The translations under genes and the position numbers were made by a program. DNA of 64,000 nt, from assembly GCA_032622095.1 (NCBI GenBank), contig CP136067.1, forward strand, positions 195,824,052 to 195,888,051, given 5' to 3'. Below, one piece after another: positions 11,888 to 22,935 of the stretch. The notes below the pieces were generated by a model. That model saw only the letters and a list, made by a program, of their open reading frames with translations. It made no database searches and had not been told where the DNA came from. How positions within the stretch are numbered: position 1 is the first letter of the stretch; the number at the start of each line of letters is the position of its first letter. The stretch is from Siphonodentalium dalli. Its lineage: Eukaryota > Mollusca > Scaphopoda > Gadilida > Siphonodentaliidae.

Positions 11888-12715
11888 CTCGATCAACACA
11901 ATTGAAAGCACAATATGGATTTTGGCTGTGTCTGTTAAATATAGCTTAGTAATAGGTGTGTAAATTGATTTATGTATGGGAATGTCAACTTGTTAACCGC
12001 AAACGCATCACGTGACCTGTGTGGAATCCACACCAACCATTGCTGGAGGGGAATACATGTAGTGTCTTGTTGTTTGTATTTGAAGAATAATTGACCGATG
12101 GATCTTCACCAACACAACAACATATGACGTGTGGATTTCTGGAAACGTTGGCAACATAATAGGGAGGTTTCGCAAAACAAAACAAAAACAAAACAAAACA
12201 CAAGGATGATGTGAACAGAAATTTACATGGAGATTCTCGTTCCCACGACTTTTTGTCTCGTTTTCATGACTTGGTATCTCGTTCCCACGACTTGGTGTCT
12301 CGTTCCCACGACTTGGTGTCTGTTTACCACGAGCTGGCATCTCGTTTCGACGACTTCGTATCTCGTTCCAACGACTTCGTATCGAGTTGCAACAACTTGG
12401 TATCGAGTTCACACCCACAACTTAGTATCTTGATCCCACGACTTGGTATCTCGTTCCCAACTTCCCATGACTTGGTATCTCGTTCCCATGACTTGGAGTC
12501 TCGTTACCACGACTTGGTATATCGTTTCCACGACTTGGTGTCTCGTTCCCACGACTTGACATTTCATTCCCTCGATTTGGCGTCTCGTTCCCACCACTTA
12601 GTATCTCGTTCCTACGACTTGGTATCTCGTTACCAAGACTTAGTGTCTCGTGGGAACGAGTTTATAAAAAAAATGGAGTCACCTCCGGCACTCCATATAT
12701 ATAGTACTAGCAGGG
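11888..12715. repeat. Dispersed element, copy B (paired with 9658-10830), with its own 21-bp array
   Basis: The left part, 11888-12235, aligns with 9658-10010. At 12237-12655 there is a 21-bp array related to the one in copy A but dominated by ACTTGGTATCTCGTTCCC and ACTTGGTGTCTCGTTCCC units, with about 20 copies and several indels. The right end (GGAGTCACCTCCGGCACTCC) matches copy A. The last bases (AGCAGGGTTACCCGG) resemble 56405-56445, suggesting another small repeat there. Confidence 0.8.
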
Positions 12716-12958
12716 TTACCCGGTGTTGCCCAAGTTAAATAGATGTGAAACCCTCTGATGTGGACATTGTGTGTGAACAGAGGATACTCTTCTTCAAAGT
12801 GTTACATATATTCTCATACATTGTACAGATGGCATCACAAAACGTTACTATTAAACATGGATTATAAGTAGTGGCTTACTTTGTTGGAGTGGTTGTCATT
12901 TTGTTTATCGCGACAAATTCGACCAACCAATAAAGAAGTGTTTATTTATTCGAAGTGG

Positions 12959-13645
12959 CTAAAGAACGGTATACCGCTCTTTAGTACTGAGGGCTAAAGA
13001 ACGGTATACCGCTCTTTAGTGATGAGGTCTAAAGAGCGGTACGGATTATAACGTTATGTGTTGGCGCAATGCGCAAAATATCTTGGCAACGCACGTGCCG
13101 CTCATCCAACCTGGACCGCTCTTTAGCACCGAGGGCTAAAGAGCAGTATACCGTTCTTTAGCACCAAACGCTAAAGAGTGGTATACCGTTCATTAGCGTA
13201 TCAGGCTCATATAGCTAAAGCGCGGTATACCGCTCTTTAGCGTTTGTCACTAAAGAGCAGTATACCGTTCTTTAGCGTTTGTCACTAAAGAGCAGTATAC
13301 CGTTCTTTAGCGTTTGTCACTAAAGAGCAGTATACCGTTCTTTAGCGTTTGTCACTAAAGAGCAGTATACCGTTCTTTAGCGTTTGTCACTAAAGAGCAG
13401 TATACCGCTCTTTAGCGTTTGTCACTAAAGAGCAGTATATCGCTCTTTAGCGTTTGTCACTAAAGAGCAGTATACCGCTCTTTAGCGTTTGTCATTAAAG
13501 AGCGGTATACCGTTAATTAGCGTATCAGGCTCATATAGCTAAAGAGCAGTATACCGCTCTTTAGCGTTTGTCACTAAAGAGCAGTATACCGTTAATTAGC
13601 GTATCAAGCCCACATAGCTAAAGCGCGGTATACCGTTCTTTAGCC
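12959..13645. repeat. Tandem array of palindromes centred on GGTATACC
   Basis: The building block is a near-perfect 26-bp palindrome: CTAAAGAGC, then GGTATACC, then GCTCTTTAG. About 17 copies occur. In the centre (about 13229-13490) they form a regular 35-bp tandem in which CGTTTGTCAC separates the palindromes, here in the slightly imperfect form AGAGCAGTATACCGTTCTTT. On both sides the spacing is irregular, and a longer spacer (CGTATCAGGCTCATATAG) recurs at about 13196, 13511 and 13590. One unit near 13030 is broken in its right half. Every unit could extrude as a cruciform or fold as an RNA hairpin. Function unknown. Confidence 0.92.
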
Positions 13646-14165
13646 ACGGCCTTATTTATTTACAAAAGCGCATACTCATTTATCATTTGTTTAAATCGTA
13701 CAGTCGACGTGGTTGGAATTGACAGTTTTTTAAGAGTTTGATTATAAACACATCAGTTCGCAAAAATAAAAGACGACCATTGGGTTTTACATAGAGATGT
13801 ATTAATCAAAATAGTGGGTTAGACTAAGTTTTGAGGATACCTGGTTATCATATCACGATGAAGATACAGATGTTTTAAAGAGATGTCCAATCCTCCTCTC
13901 TTCATCATGCTATACATCTATGCTGGCTATTTATTCTCAGTTTAAAAAACATGTTGCTATGCAGTAATCAGCTACATGTGCCCGACAAGGAGCGATATTT
14001 TGAGTTGTTTGTGTTAGGCGATGAGTCTGTTCCAAAAAAATGAAAGAAATTCTCTGTATGTATAACTGAATCTAGTGGGTTAGGCTAAGATTCTGATGAC
14101 ACCTAGTTATCATATCTTCATGAAGCTACAGATGTGTTAAATATATGTCCATGTGCTCCTCTGTT
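13646..14165 (+). repeat. Second and third copies of the 11535-11700 repeat, with intervening unique sequence
   Basis: About 13755-13925 and about 14050-14165 match 11535-11700 (see that entry). Sequence between them includes GTGCCCGACAAGGAGCGATA, comparable to ATGCCCGACGCATGCAGCG near 11734, so the repeat extends further than the best-conserved core. Confidence 0.65.
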
Positions 14166-14860
14166 CATTTCGCCCAATTTGGGCGTTACTGTGATGGCTG
14201 TTTTTCTTCTGACATGTGTGTCAGGATAGAGGAGCTGGAGGATTTGTGTAAATGTTAGCCCAAACTACATTTCCAAGTAACGATGGTTTGTTGTTTATTT
14301 TGAGGAATCGTACCACATCAGATGAATTCAGCCCAAATATGTTAACAGTTGTCGTGTAAAACATTTGCAGTATGTTAGCGTTATTTGTTTTTTTGCGGAT
14401 GTCATTTAACATGGGGAAAATAGACTACTACGTTTGAACGGCATGTGCATTTGTGGTTTTTTTTTAATTATAACAACATGATAATCAATAACAGAGGCAG
14501 TCTCTGTCAAATACAGTATTGTCAGGGAATTGGTAGGATGCACTGCCATGGTGTTCAGTCTATTCCAGTACAAATGTTGTCTGTAAGATTCAAAGCTTTT
14601 GGAGATCAAGTATGGGATCTCACTCCACACAGCTGGTGTTGTATTTATTATGCCCCCGACCCCACGAACATTTCACAACACAGCACAAGTATCATTAGTC
14701 CAATTTGGATGACCTTTGGTATGGGTAGACCAGCATCTTCACATAGTGCAGGTTTTGTCCGCACTTTTTTTTTCCAGAGTAATGGCCCTTTGCTGAACTT
14801 AGTGTAAAATGCATCAATGCGTCCATTACAAACATTATGATGTGGAGTTCTTTATTATAG
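14166..14860. other. Gene-free stretch
   Basis: No recognisable gene. A 120-codon plus-strand frame (14445-14807) has no motif. The part after about 14640 (CAGAGTAATGGCCCTT) already resembles the repeat units that follow. Confidence 0.45.
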
Positions 14861-15200
14861 GATTTCGTTGTCCTTTGGCATGGTGATAGCACATGTTGGG
14901 GGAAATGATATCCAAATACTACGGGTTTCGTCTATTAATTTTTAACAGAGTTACGGCCCTTGTTTAACTTGGAAATTTGTGAATTTTGTGTCCGAAAGAA
15001 CATTTCAGCTTGTAACTCGGGTGTAAATTATCGGATTTCGTTGTCCTTTTGTATGGTGATAGCACATGTTGGTGGAAAGGATACCCACATACTACGATTC
15101 CGTCAATTAATTTTTACCAGAGTTACGGCCCTTGGTTGACTTAGAAATTTGGGAATTGAGGATTCAGGGTTATATTGTGGAGACCTTTGCCAGAGTTATG
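14861..15200. repeat. Diverged tandem pair, about 173-bp offset (GAGTTACGGCCCTTG repeat)
   Basis: Two adjacent units share GATTTCGTTGTCCTTT, ATGGTGATAGCACATGTTG, ATACTACG, TTAATTTTTA.CAGAGTT and ACGGCCCTTG. The first starts at about 14862 and the second at about 15035. A third, weaker unit end (CAGAGTAATGGCCCTTTGC) lies at about 14776. They are non-coding, directly upstream of the KDZ relic, and may belong to that element's flank. Confidence 0.75.
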
Positions 15201-15348
15201 ACCCAGTGTTAAACTGAGAGAAATGTCCCACTATTACTTAATTTTCTCTCTAAATATAGCCAATATTGAGCGTACATTCGGGGACATTGGCCCACACTTG
15301 GCATTGCCCTTGTTATTATTATTTATTGATATATTTGTTTTATTGTAG

Positions 15349-17052
15349 ACAACGCAACAAGTTCAAAAGAAACAGAAAATGTTGAAAGGGAAATGCTGAC
15401 CCTTTCTAGAACTCTAGCACAAAGCTCTTCAGGACATAACTTGGGACAGAGTGCAGTTTTTTACAAAGGTAATGTTTATTTTCAAACATAATTAAACAAA
15501 TTACTATACATGTACTTATTATGTCCTGAAATGAAGATAGAAATTATTTTTGAGAGTATTTTTGTTTAGCCAATATTGTCAACAAGATTCTCTCCCTAAC
15601 TTGTTTATTATTTCGGTTTATTTAGGCATGAAACAGTTCGAATTTCTATTTTTTGAGAGAATGTATTATTTCGATTTAGCTTCATATAGTAGCATATAAA
15701 GTTGATATGGTAACCTTACAAGAGCCTCCATGTCTAATCCCTATTTCCACTATTATTTTCTTTGTACGTATGCTATATGACATTTGTTATTTAATAATGT
15801 ATTTGGATTAGAAACAAAAATATGTTTACATCAATAACATGACAAGAGGTATCAGTCTAGAACATGATATAATGGTTTTGTGAATACTGAATTCTGAATT
15901 GATAAGCTCTTTCTCTGTTTTATATTACATGTACTTATCATTACCATGTATAAGTGGAAAACTGCAACAAATAACTCATGACCTTACACCTTTGATTGAT
16001 ATTATTTTGTATATCATAATTCTTCGTTTTCATAGGTACAGAGTTGTATCTGCGAGAGGAGACTGCATCGTTATGGACATCCAATAATGGAGATCTACTG
16101 TGCACAAAAAACATAGGTCAGAAGGCTCGACTGCGACAGAGATCAAGAGGTCATTTCATCAATGTCACTGGTGGTGGACATATCTTGAACTTTGAGCCAA
16201 TCTTCAAGTAAGTTCCTGTTGGAAATTATAATAGGTCTGGATACTTGCCCTACTAGATATAATGATCACATTGCCTCTACTCACCCTGATAAGATTTGTT
16301 CATTCATGTCATAGTCACATGTGTTCTTAACCTTAGCTTACCGTAGGATTACGATCAATGTACTATTGTAGCTATTCCCATCTGCCGTTGAAAACAGTGA
16401 ACTATTTGTGTAACATAAATCTATCAGCCAAGGGATAAATAGTTATCTTATGTGGAATCAAGTCCCAAACATTTTACATCCTGATATATCCAACACAACT
16501 CAATATTTAATAATGAAAAAGCACTAACTTGCTCCTATAATGTGATATCTTTTTTTTCAGAAGCGAGAGCCCATGCCAGGTCTTCATGTTGGTCATACGA
16601 GCTTGTATTTAGAGTTTAAGGACCTGCCGCTGAATGACCAACATAATGCTCTGGAACAACTGATCATTTCATATGACAACATGTGCCATCTTGATTCTCT
16701 GAAAGCAGCTAATCAGGAATTACCACTGCCAGTTCCATTTAATACTATGTGGATGAAAATCAGAAAGATTATCGATAGACTTCATATAAGGAACCACACC
16801 AGAGACCAATGCAAAGATTTATACAACCCTGACACTTTACTGCCACATGGTTATAACACGATGGCTGCAGAGCAGACATTTGCGTGGTTTTCTAGATTTA
16901 AAAAAATAGTAAACTCAATGACGCAGACCCATCACTTGTTCTTTATTCATCGGATGATAAGAAGAAGAAACGTCTACACTGCAAGGTGCAATCGACAAGG
17001 AAACGTTCCCTTTTGTCCTGGTATCAACCCCCAGCTTGAAATAAAGAAGTAA
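15349..17052 (+). pseudogene. KDZ-type DNA transposase relic, three exons, one frameshift
   Basis: Three exon-like blocks with consensus splice sites give one protein. Exon 1 is 15349-15468 (after TTGTAG, ends AAAG|GTAATG). Exon 2 is 16036-16207 (after CATAG, ends CAA|GTAAGT) and encodes REETASLW..., SRGHFINVTGGGHILNFEP. Exon 3 starts at 16561 after an 8-T tract and CAG, reading SESPCQVFMLVIR. One base is then missing at about 16603-16605. The frame continues with LYLEFKDLPL, ISYDNMCHLDSLKAA, IIDRLHIRNH, YNTMAAEQTFAWFSRFKKI and FIHRMIRRRNVYT to a stop at 17050-17052. The phase-1 intron between exons 1 and 2 keeps the frame (K-G-T-E-L). YDNMCHLDSL and AAEQTFAWFSRFKK are the signature blocks of KDZ (Kyakuja/Dileera/Zisupton-like) proteins as I know them. 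The N-terminal half is missing, so this copy is truncated as well as shifted. Confidence 0.75.
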
Positions 17053-18061
17053 GACTCTGTGCAGCATGCACACACATGTATTATTGGAAGTGTATGTTAA
17101 TTCAGACTGGAATCAGTTTCAAAAGTGCATTGTGTTCTTGATGTAAACAAGTCAATTGTGTTCTTATTTTAATAGTAATGCTTCTAGTTACTCAGGTACT
17201 CAATCCAATCAGACAGTCCCCATATCATCAAGATACAACAACAACAACAACATTACTTAAAAATACGCTTTAGTTATCCAACTTCATCCACAATTTTGTC
17301 CGAGTCGGTCCATCTGACAATATTTTTCTGGGCCACAAATAATTGCACATCTCGAGAAATAACAAACTTCAAAAATTGATATCTGATCACTCTGAGCTTT
17401 GATGGGTGGGTTCCTCGACTCAAATCAAAAATATTTGTTTACCCCCAAAGCCAAAGAAATAGTAATTTGGGAGCGTTAATTTGAATAATGCATCTTTAAT
17501 ACAGTAGTTCTGAATTACCTGTAGACTGTTTTACTGCTTCAAAATATATGATATTTAGTGCTTCAATCACCTGCTTCAATACAATTAATCACAAATAATT
17601 TGTCGATATCTTATCAGGTGTTATGCATTTATGTGGAAAGCCATTCACTTAGATTTTGGTTAAATAATTAAACAATCAAACTTAAAGGGTGACTGTTCAC
17701 TAGATCCAGCCATTTATGGAGTCATTTACAATTATACTCAATAGAAAATATGCAACAAATGAATGAATTTGAGCCAGCGATTATAATTATAATGAAAATG
17801 AGTTTATGGCTCGAGCCATAAACTCATTTTTTATTATAAATACCATGTTGTTTACATCATTCATAGTGCACATGACTATTTTATAAATTCATCCCTGGCT
17901 TAGAGTTAAGAAATATGAAGTGTTTTGTTATGTATCGCTACCATTTTGTTGTTATTGCTGTTCCGTGTATATAATTTCGTTCATTCGTTCATTGAAATAA
18001 ATCTGATTTTAACACACACCCATAGTAATAGTCAATACCACACACCCATAGTAACAGTCAA
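17053..18061. other. Gene-free stretch downstream of the KDZ relic
   Basis: AT-rich, with no second gene. It contains one strong palindrome, annotated separately at 17795-17830. Confidence 0.5.
17795..17830. repeat. Perfect 36-bp palindrome centred on CTCGAG
   Basis: AAAATGAGTTTATGGCTC is followed directly by its exact reverse complement, giving an 18-bp arm with no loop. AT-rich tracts flank it (TTATAATTATAATG on the left, TTATTATAAAT on the right), which extends the imperfect dyad. It could be the centre of a short foldback element. Confidence 0.9.
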
Positions 18062-18212
18062 AGGTGGGGAAAAGTCCGGTGGGGAAATGTCCGCTTTGAT
18101 ATTGAGTAAGTGGGGAAATGTCCGGTGGGTAAATGTCCGGGTGGGTAAATGTCCGCTTTGCCATGTCAAGGGTGGGTGGGGAAATGTCCGATGGGGAAAT
18201 GTCCGGGATTCG
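18062..18212. repeat. Short GT-rich minisatellite (GGTGGGGAAATGTCCG)
   Basis: About eight units of 16-20 bp built on GGTGGGTAAATGTCCG or GGTGGGGAAATGTCCG, separated by CTTTG-type spacers. Open frames across it are repeat artefacts. Confidence 0.9.
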
Positions 18213-19600
18213 TCCATGATTACAACATTGAATTGTCATACAATGTGTCCTTTTTCATCTATTTTCATTTTTTCTGTCTGGACCCAATAATATAGGCTGT
18301 GCCTGAGTTTTGGGTACAATTCATTCAAGTGTTTAATGATTAAAAAAAAAAATTTTTTAAACAGGGTCTTATTCATAATTATACCATTTACTCCTCCAAA
18401 TAAATGTTATGATCCAGCTAATTCACCAAAATATTCTAAATTGGCTGAATTTTAAAAACTTTTTTGAATGTGCCAAACATCAAAATTCATTGGCGATCAA
18501 CTGCAAGTTATGTGGCCTAATCTTATAGATAAATATTTGCACAACAATATTTATAAATAACAGTCTGAAACTATATTTCAGTAGCTAACCTTAATGTGAT
18601 GTTTGTTGTATTCTGTTGTATATTATTGTTTGTATTCACTGTTTTGTGTTATTTCTATATATTTTTTATTTTTATTTCTACAATAAAATATGAAATAATA
18701 ACATGTGTTCAATAATTGTTGAAGCCCTGCATATGATGATAATCATTGAGGTCAAAGAGACAAGGGCTTACGTTTGTCACAACATATCAGTGACAATGGC
18801 TTATACTTGTAACAACACTGACTGTGGCACATTCTTTTAATTGAGTGTTGTAAAAACTGAAATGGATTATATTGGGCTTCATATGCAGAGGATTATTGAT
18901 AATAAGTTTATTATGCCTTAGCTGCAAATCAATACAGAACATAAGTGCATTAGTACATGAACAAAACATATTTACATATATATAATACAAATAGATATAT
19001 ACACACATTAAGTTAACTGTGAAAAATAGGAGGGTCAAGTATATTCTCAATGGGTATATATATATATATATTCCTTTATTTCCTCCATTGCTGTAGAGCC
19101 AGTAAATATTTAAATACAATACAAATCACAATAAATTTACATATATGACTGCATATATATAATATAAAATATACAACGATAAATATAACCAAAAATAGAA
19201 ATTAAGTACGTCACATGGTATGGTATATATTTGGGGTCAGAGACCCCGCCTACAAAGACCTTCTGCGAGAAGTTCACTTGCATGTGTACGTGTATAATAA
19301 AAGTTGCAGAGTAAATTCGTACATAAAGACCTGCTGTCGCCATGACAATTAATGCATCGTATATGTGCATTGAGCGCATGTTGTGCATGCGGTATATAGT
19401 GTGTCATCCCAGCGCAGGTTTATCCCCAAATCAGTAAATATTTCCACTGGTTTTGAATTAGTATCTAACTCTTCATTTCTTTTTGTTTGGAGGATAATAA
19501 AGATATATTGCTTCACAAGATTACAAATTTGTCCTTCGCTATGCGGATGGTGTTGAGGACTCTGAAATTGTGCCAAAATGCGGCTGTGTGTGCAAATGAC
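18213..19600. other. Gene-free AT-rich stretch
   Basis: No coding signal. Contains an (A)n(T)n tract at about 18341 and a short (TA)n run at about 19052-19070. It lies downstream of the minus-strand LINE C-terminus and may contain its 3' UTR. Confidence 0.45.
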
Positions 19601-19601
19601 G

Positions 19602-20770
19602 TTACCGTACCATTTCCGCGTACGTTGTCCATAATAGAAATGTCCTTCTGGTCAAAAAAGTGATAAAGTCAGTAACAGATTCTACGTGGCGACTGACAGT
19701 TTCGGGTACGCATGCTAGAAACACTAGCATCTGTTCATTATTTGACATATCCTCGATAGCCACAAAACAATCTATTCCGAAGTAACTAAGAATGCAATAC
19801 CACGTGTCGTTCCTTATTACGGTCAAGTTGTTGGTTGTACAATGAAGTATGACATGTTCGACCGTGGTATTGAAAGTTGTATTGCACAGGGGACATCTTC
19901 CCGACTCCGATATCAGAGACTGCGTTATGAGATTTGCAATTGTGGCACACTCTCGCCTTAGTTTCGGGAGAGAGCGACATATATGCCAAAGCGGCGAGAC
20001 TTTGAGATTTGAATAACATGCCGCAAATGGCATGAGTTGGATGTCTTGTTCCATTCTTAATCTCCAGTCACGTTCCTGTGTTATTTTGACATTTGCTTTC
20101 ACTAAGCATTTCCATGTCTCCTTTGTCGGGAAGGTGCCATCCTGTGCGTAGACGGTGCAATAGTCCAGTAAATCATATTTAGTTAGAACATTAAAAATGT
20201 GGGATATGAACGATGATTCATCGAGGTTCCCAAGTGTAAAGTGGTCATTTAACCTGGATCGGAATATTTGTTTCGAGTATTTATCATCGCGTGTGTTGCA
20301 GAGATTGCCAAAAAAGGTAAGTTGCCGTTTTTCAATTATAGAGATAATTGTGCCTGTGCCGAGGAGACCTAATACCACGTCTGTTCTGGAGCGGGCCGGG
20401 AGGCCTTCAATTTGCTTCAGACAAAATCGATGGACCCTTTCTAGTTTGAGTTCATTGGCCGCCGATAATGCACACATGAGTTCTGAACCATATAGACTAG
20501 TTGGTAATACTACTGACTCATATATTGTTTTCGAACTAAGAGGGGTTATGCCTCCAGAATACATCCCCGCGTTGCTCAACATGAGGTACACTGAACGGAT
20601 TTTGTGACTTATGTGGTCTGTGAAGTCGGTTGTGTGGTTAATTCTATGAAGGGGGATTCCAAGGTGTTGTATACAATCTGCCTCTAGTACTGAATTATCA
20701 CCTAAGTCCCACTGTTTCCGCGTTCTATGATTAAACAAAGATGTCGATTCGTTAAATATGATACTTTGAG
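19602..20770 (-). pseudogene. Non-LTR retrotransposon, C-terminal part (thumb and zinc-knuckle region)
   Basis: About 390 codons are open on the minus strand. They begin ESQSIIFNESTS next to the satellite and continue HLGIPLHRINHTTDFTDHI, VVLPTSLYGSELMC, RVHRFCLKQIEGLP. They end with CPLCNTTFNTTVEHVILHC, a Cys-X2-Cys...His-X3-Cys-type knuckle typical of the C-terminus of many non-LTR reverse transcriptases. There is no ATG near the upstream edge; the frame runs straight into the tandem array at 20770-22620. Beyond that, on the same strand, lies the catalytic RT fragment. This is therefore the 3' half of one LINE copy, with the palm removed to the other side of an array. The clade is uncertain; Jockey/CR1-like organisation is plausible. 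Confidence 0.75.
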
Positions 20771-22622
20771 ATTCCTAAGAAGAAAAAAAACAAATGTAAC
20801 ATTAACTAATAGGTAAAGTAACCAGAAGCAACCATTTGTACCCCGTGTACCCATGGGCCTGAAATTAGTTCAGGAAATATGTTTTCTAATTTGTAACCAA
20901 GGTAACAGGGTACTTTAAGATTCCTAAGAAAAAAAAAAAAAAAGTAACAAATGTAACATTAACTAATAGGCAAAGTAACCAGAAGTAACCATTTGTACCC
21001 CGAGTACCCATGGGCCTGAAATTAGTTCAGGAAATATGTTTTCTAATTTGTAACCAATGTAACAAGGTACTTTGAGATTCCTAAGAAAAAGAAAAAAAAG
21101 TAACAAATGTAACATTAACTAATAGGTAAAGTAACCAGAAGCAACCATTTGTACCCCGTGTACCCATGGGCCTGAAATTAGTTCAGGAAATATGTTTTCT
21201 AATTTGTAACCAATGTAACAAGGTACTTTAAGATTCCTAAGAAAAAAATAAATAAAGTAACAAATGTAACATTAACTAATAGGTAAAGTAACCAGAAGTA
21301 ACCATTTGTACACCGTGTACCCATGGGCCTGAAATTAGTTCAGGAAATATGTTTTCTAATTTGTAACCAATGTAACAGGTTACTTTAAGATTCCTAAGAA
21401 AAAAAAAAAAAAAGTAACAAATGTAACATTAAAGTAACCATTTGTACCCCGTGTACCCATGGGCCTGAAATTAGTTCAGGAAATATGTTTTCTAATTTGT
21501 AACCAATGTAACAAGGTACTTTGAGATTCCTAAGAAAAAAAAATAAAAGTAACAAATGTAACATTAAAGTAACCAGAAGTAACCATTTGTACCCCGTGTA
21601 CCCATGGGCCTGAAATTAGTTCAGGAAATATGTTTTCTAATTTGTAACCAATGTAACAAGGTACTTTAAGATTCCTAAGAAAAAAAAAATAAAAGTAACA
21701 AATGTAACATTAACTAATAGGTAAAGTAACCAGAAGTAACCATTTGTACCCCGTGTACCCATGGGCCTGAAATTAGTTCAGGAAATATGTTTTCTAATTT
21801 GTAACCAATGTAACAAGGTACTTTAAGATTCCTAAGAAAAAAAAATAAAAGTAACAAATGTAACATTAAGTAATAGGTAAAGTAACCAGAAGTAACCATT
21901 TGTACCCCGTGTAACCATGGGCCTGAAATTAGTTCAGGAAATATGTTTTCTAATTTGTAACCAATGTAACAGGGTACTTTGAGATTCCTAAGAAAAAAGA
22001 AAAAAAAATAACAAATGTAACATTAAAGTAACAAGAAGTAACCATTTGTACCCCGGGTACCCATGGGCCTGAAATTAGTTCAGGAAATATGTTTTCTAAT
22101 TTGTAACCAATGTAACAAGGTACTTTAAGATTCCTAAGAAAAAAAAACACAAGTAACAAATGTAACATTAACTAATAGGTAAAGTAACCAGAAGTAACCA
22201 TTTGTACCCCGTGTACCCATGGGCCTGAAATTAGTTCAGGAAATATGTTTTCTAATTTGTAACCAATGTATCAAGGTACTTTGAGATTCCTAAGAAAAAG
22301 AAAAAAAAGTAACAAATGTAACATTAACTAATAGGTAAAGTAACCAGAAGTAACCATTTGTACACTGTATACCCATGGGCCTGAAATTATTTCAGGAAAT
22401 ATGTTTTCTAATTTGTAACCAATGTAACAGGGTACTTTAAGATTCCTAAGAAAAAAAAATAAAAGTAACAAATGTAACATTAAAGTAACCATTTGTACCC
22501 CGTGTACCCATGGGCCTGAAATTAGTTCAGGAAATATGTTTTCTAATTTGTAACCAATGTAACAAGGTACTTTGAGATTCCTAATAAAAAAAAATAAAAG
22601 TAACAAATGTAACATTAAAGTA
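20760..22622. repeat. Tandem array of about 137-159-bp units, about 12 copies, inside a LINE
   Basis: Each unit contains TTTGTACCCCGTGTACCCAT, GGGCCTGAAATTAGTTCAGG, AAATATGTTTTCTAATTTG, TAACCAATGTAACAAGGTAC and GATTCCTAAG, then an A-rich run and AAGTAACAAATGTAACATTAA. Most units are about 155-159 bp. Four are about 137-145 bp because they lack part or all of the CTAATAGGTAAAGTAACCAGAAG segment. Units are very similar, so amplification is recent. The array replaces the part of the LINE between the YADD-equivalent box and the thumb. Confidence 0.95.
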
Positions 22623-22624
22623 AC

Positions 22625-22935
22625 CAGAAGCATTCATTTGTGCTGGCCGACTTGCTTGGATCTTCTATTGATAGATAAATTGATGTGTCGTCGGCGAAGA
22701 GCTTTATATTACATGTGAGGTCATTCACAATATCATTTATGTAAACTAGGAATAAAAGAGGGACACCTGCCAGGACGGGTTTCCATGATGATTGCACCCC
22801 TTCAATACATACCCTTTGCCTCCTCTCAACCAAGTAGCTAGACAATAATGTCAAAATATTCCCTTCTATACCACAGTTTTGTAATTTGAAATATAATAGG
22901 TCAAGTGGAATGAACGGACATCCTAAATTCTCATA
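22625..22935 (-). pseudogene. Non-LTR retrotransposon reverse transcriptase fragment (palm)
   Basis: Read on the minus strand: LDLLYFKLQNCGIEGNILTL, LSSYLVERRQRVCIEGVQSS, WKPVLAGVPLLFLVYINDIV, CNIKLFADDTSIYLSIEDPS. FADD is the RT catalytic box. In related enzymes the segment GVPQGS.LGPLLFLVYINDI is expected; here GVP joins LLF directly, so about seven residues of that conserved box are deleted and this copy cannot be active. The frame ends in the tandem array at about 22625. The thumb and C-terminus continue at 20770-19602. Confidence 0.8.

Noticed and set aside
12959-13645. CRISPR-like array of palindromic repeats with regular spacing
   Set aside because: Spacers are themselves repeated (CGTTTGTCAC), no cas genes, and the context is clearly eukaryotic.
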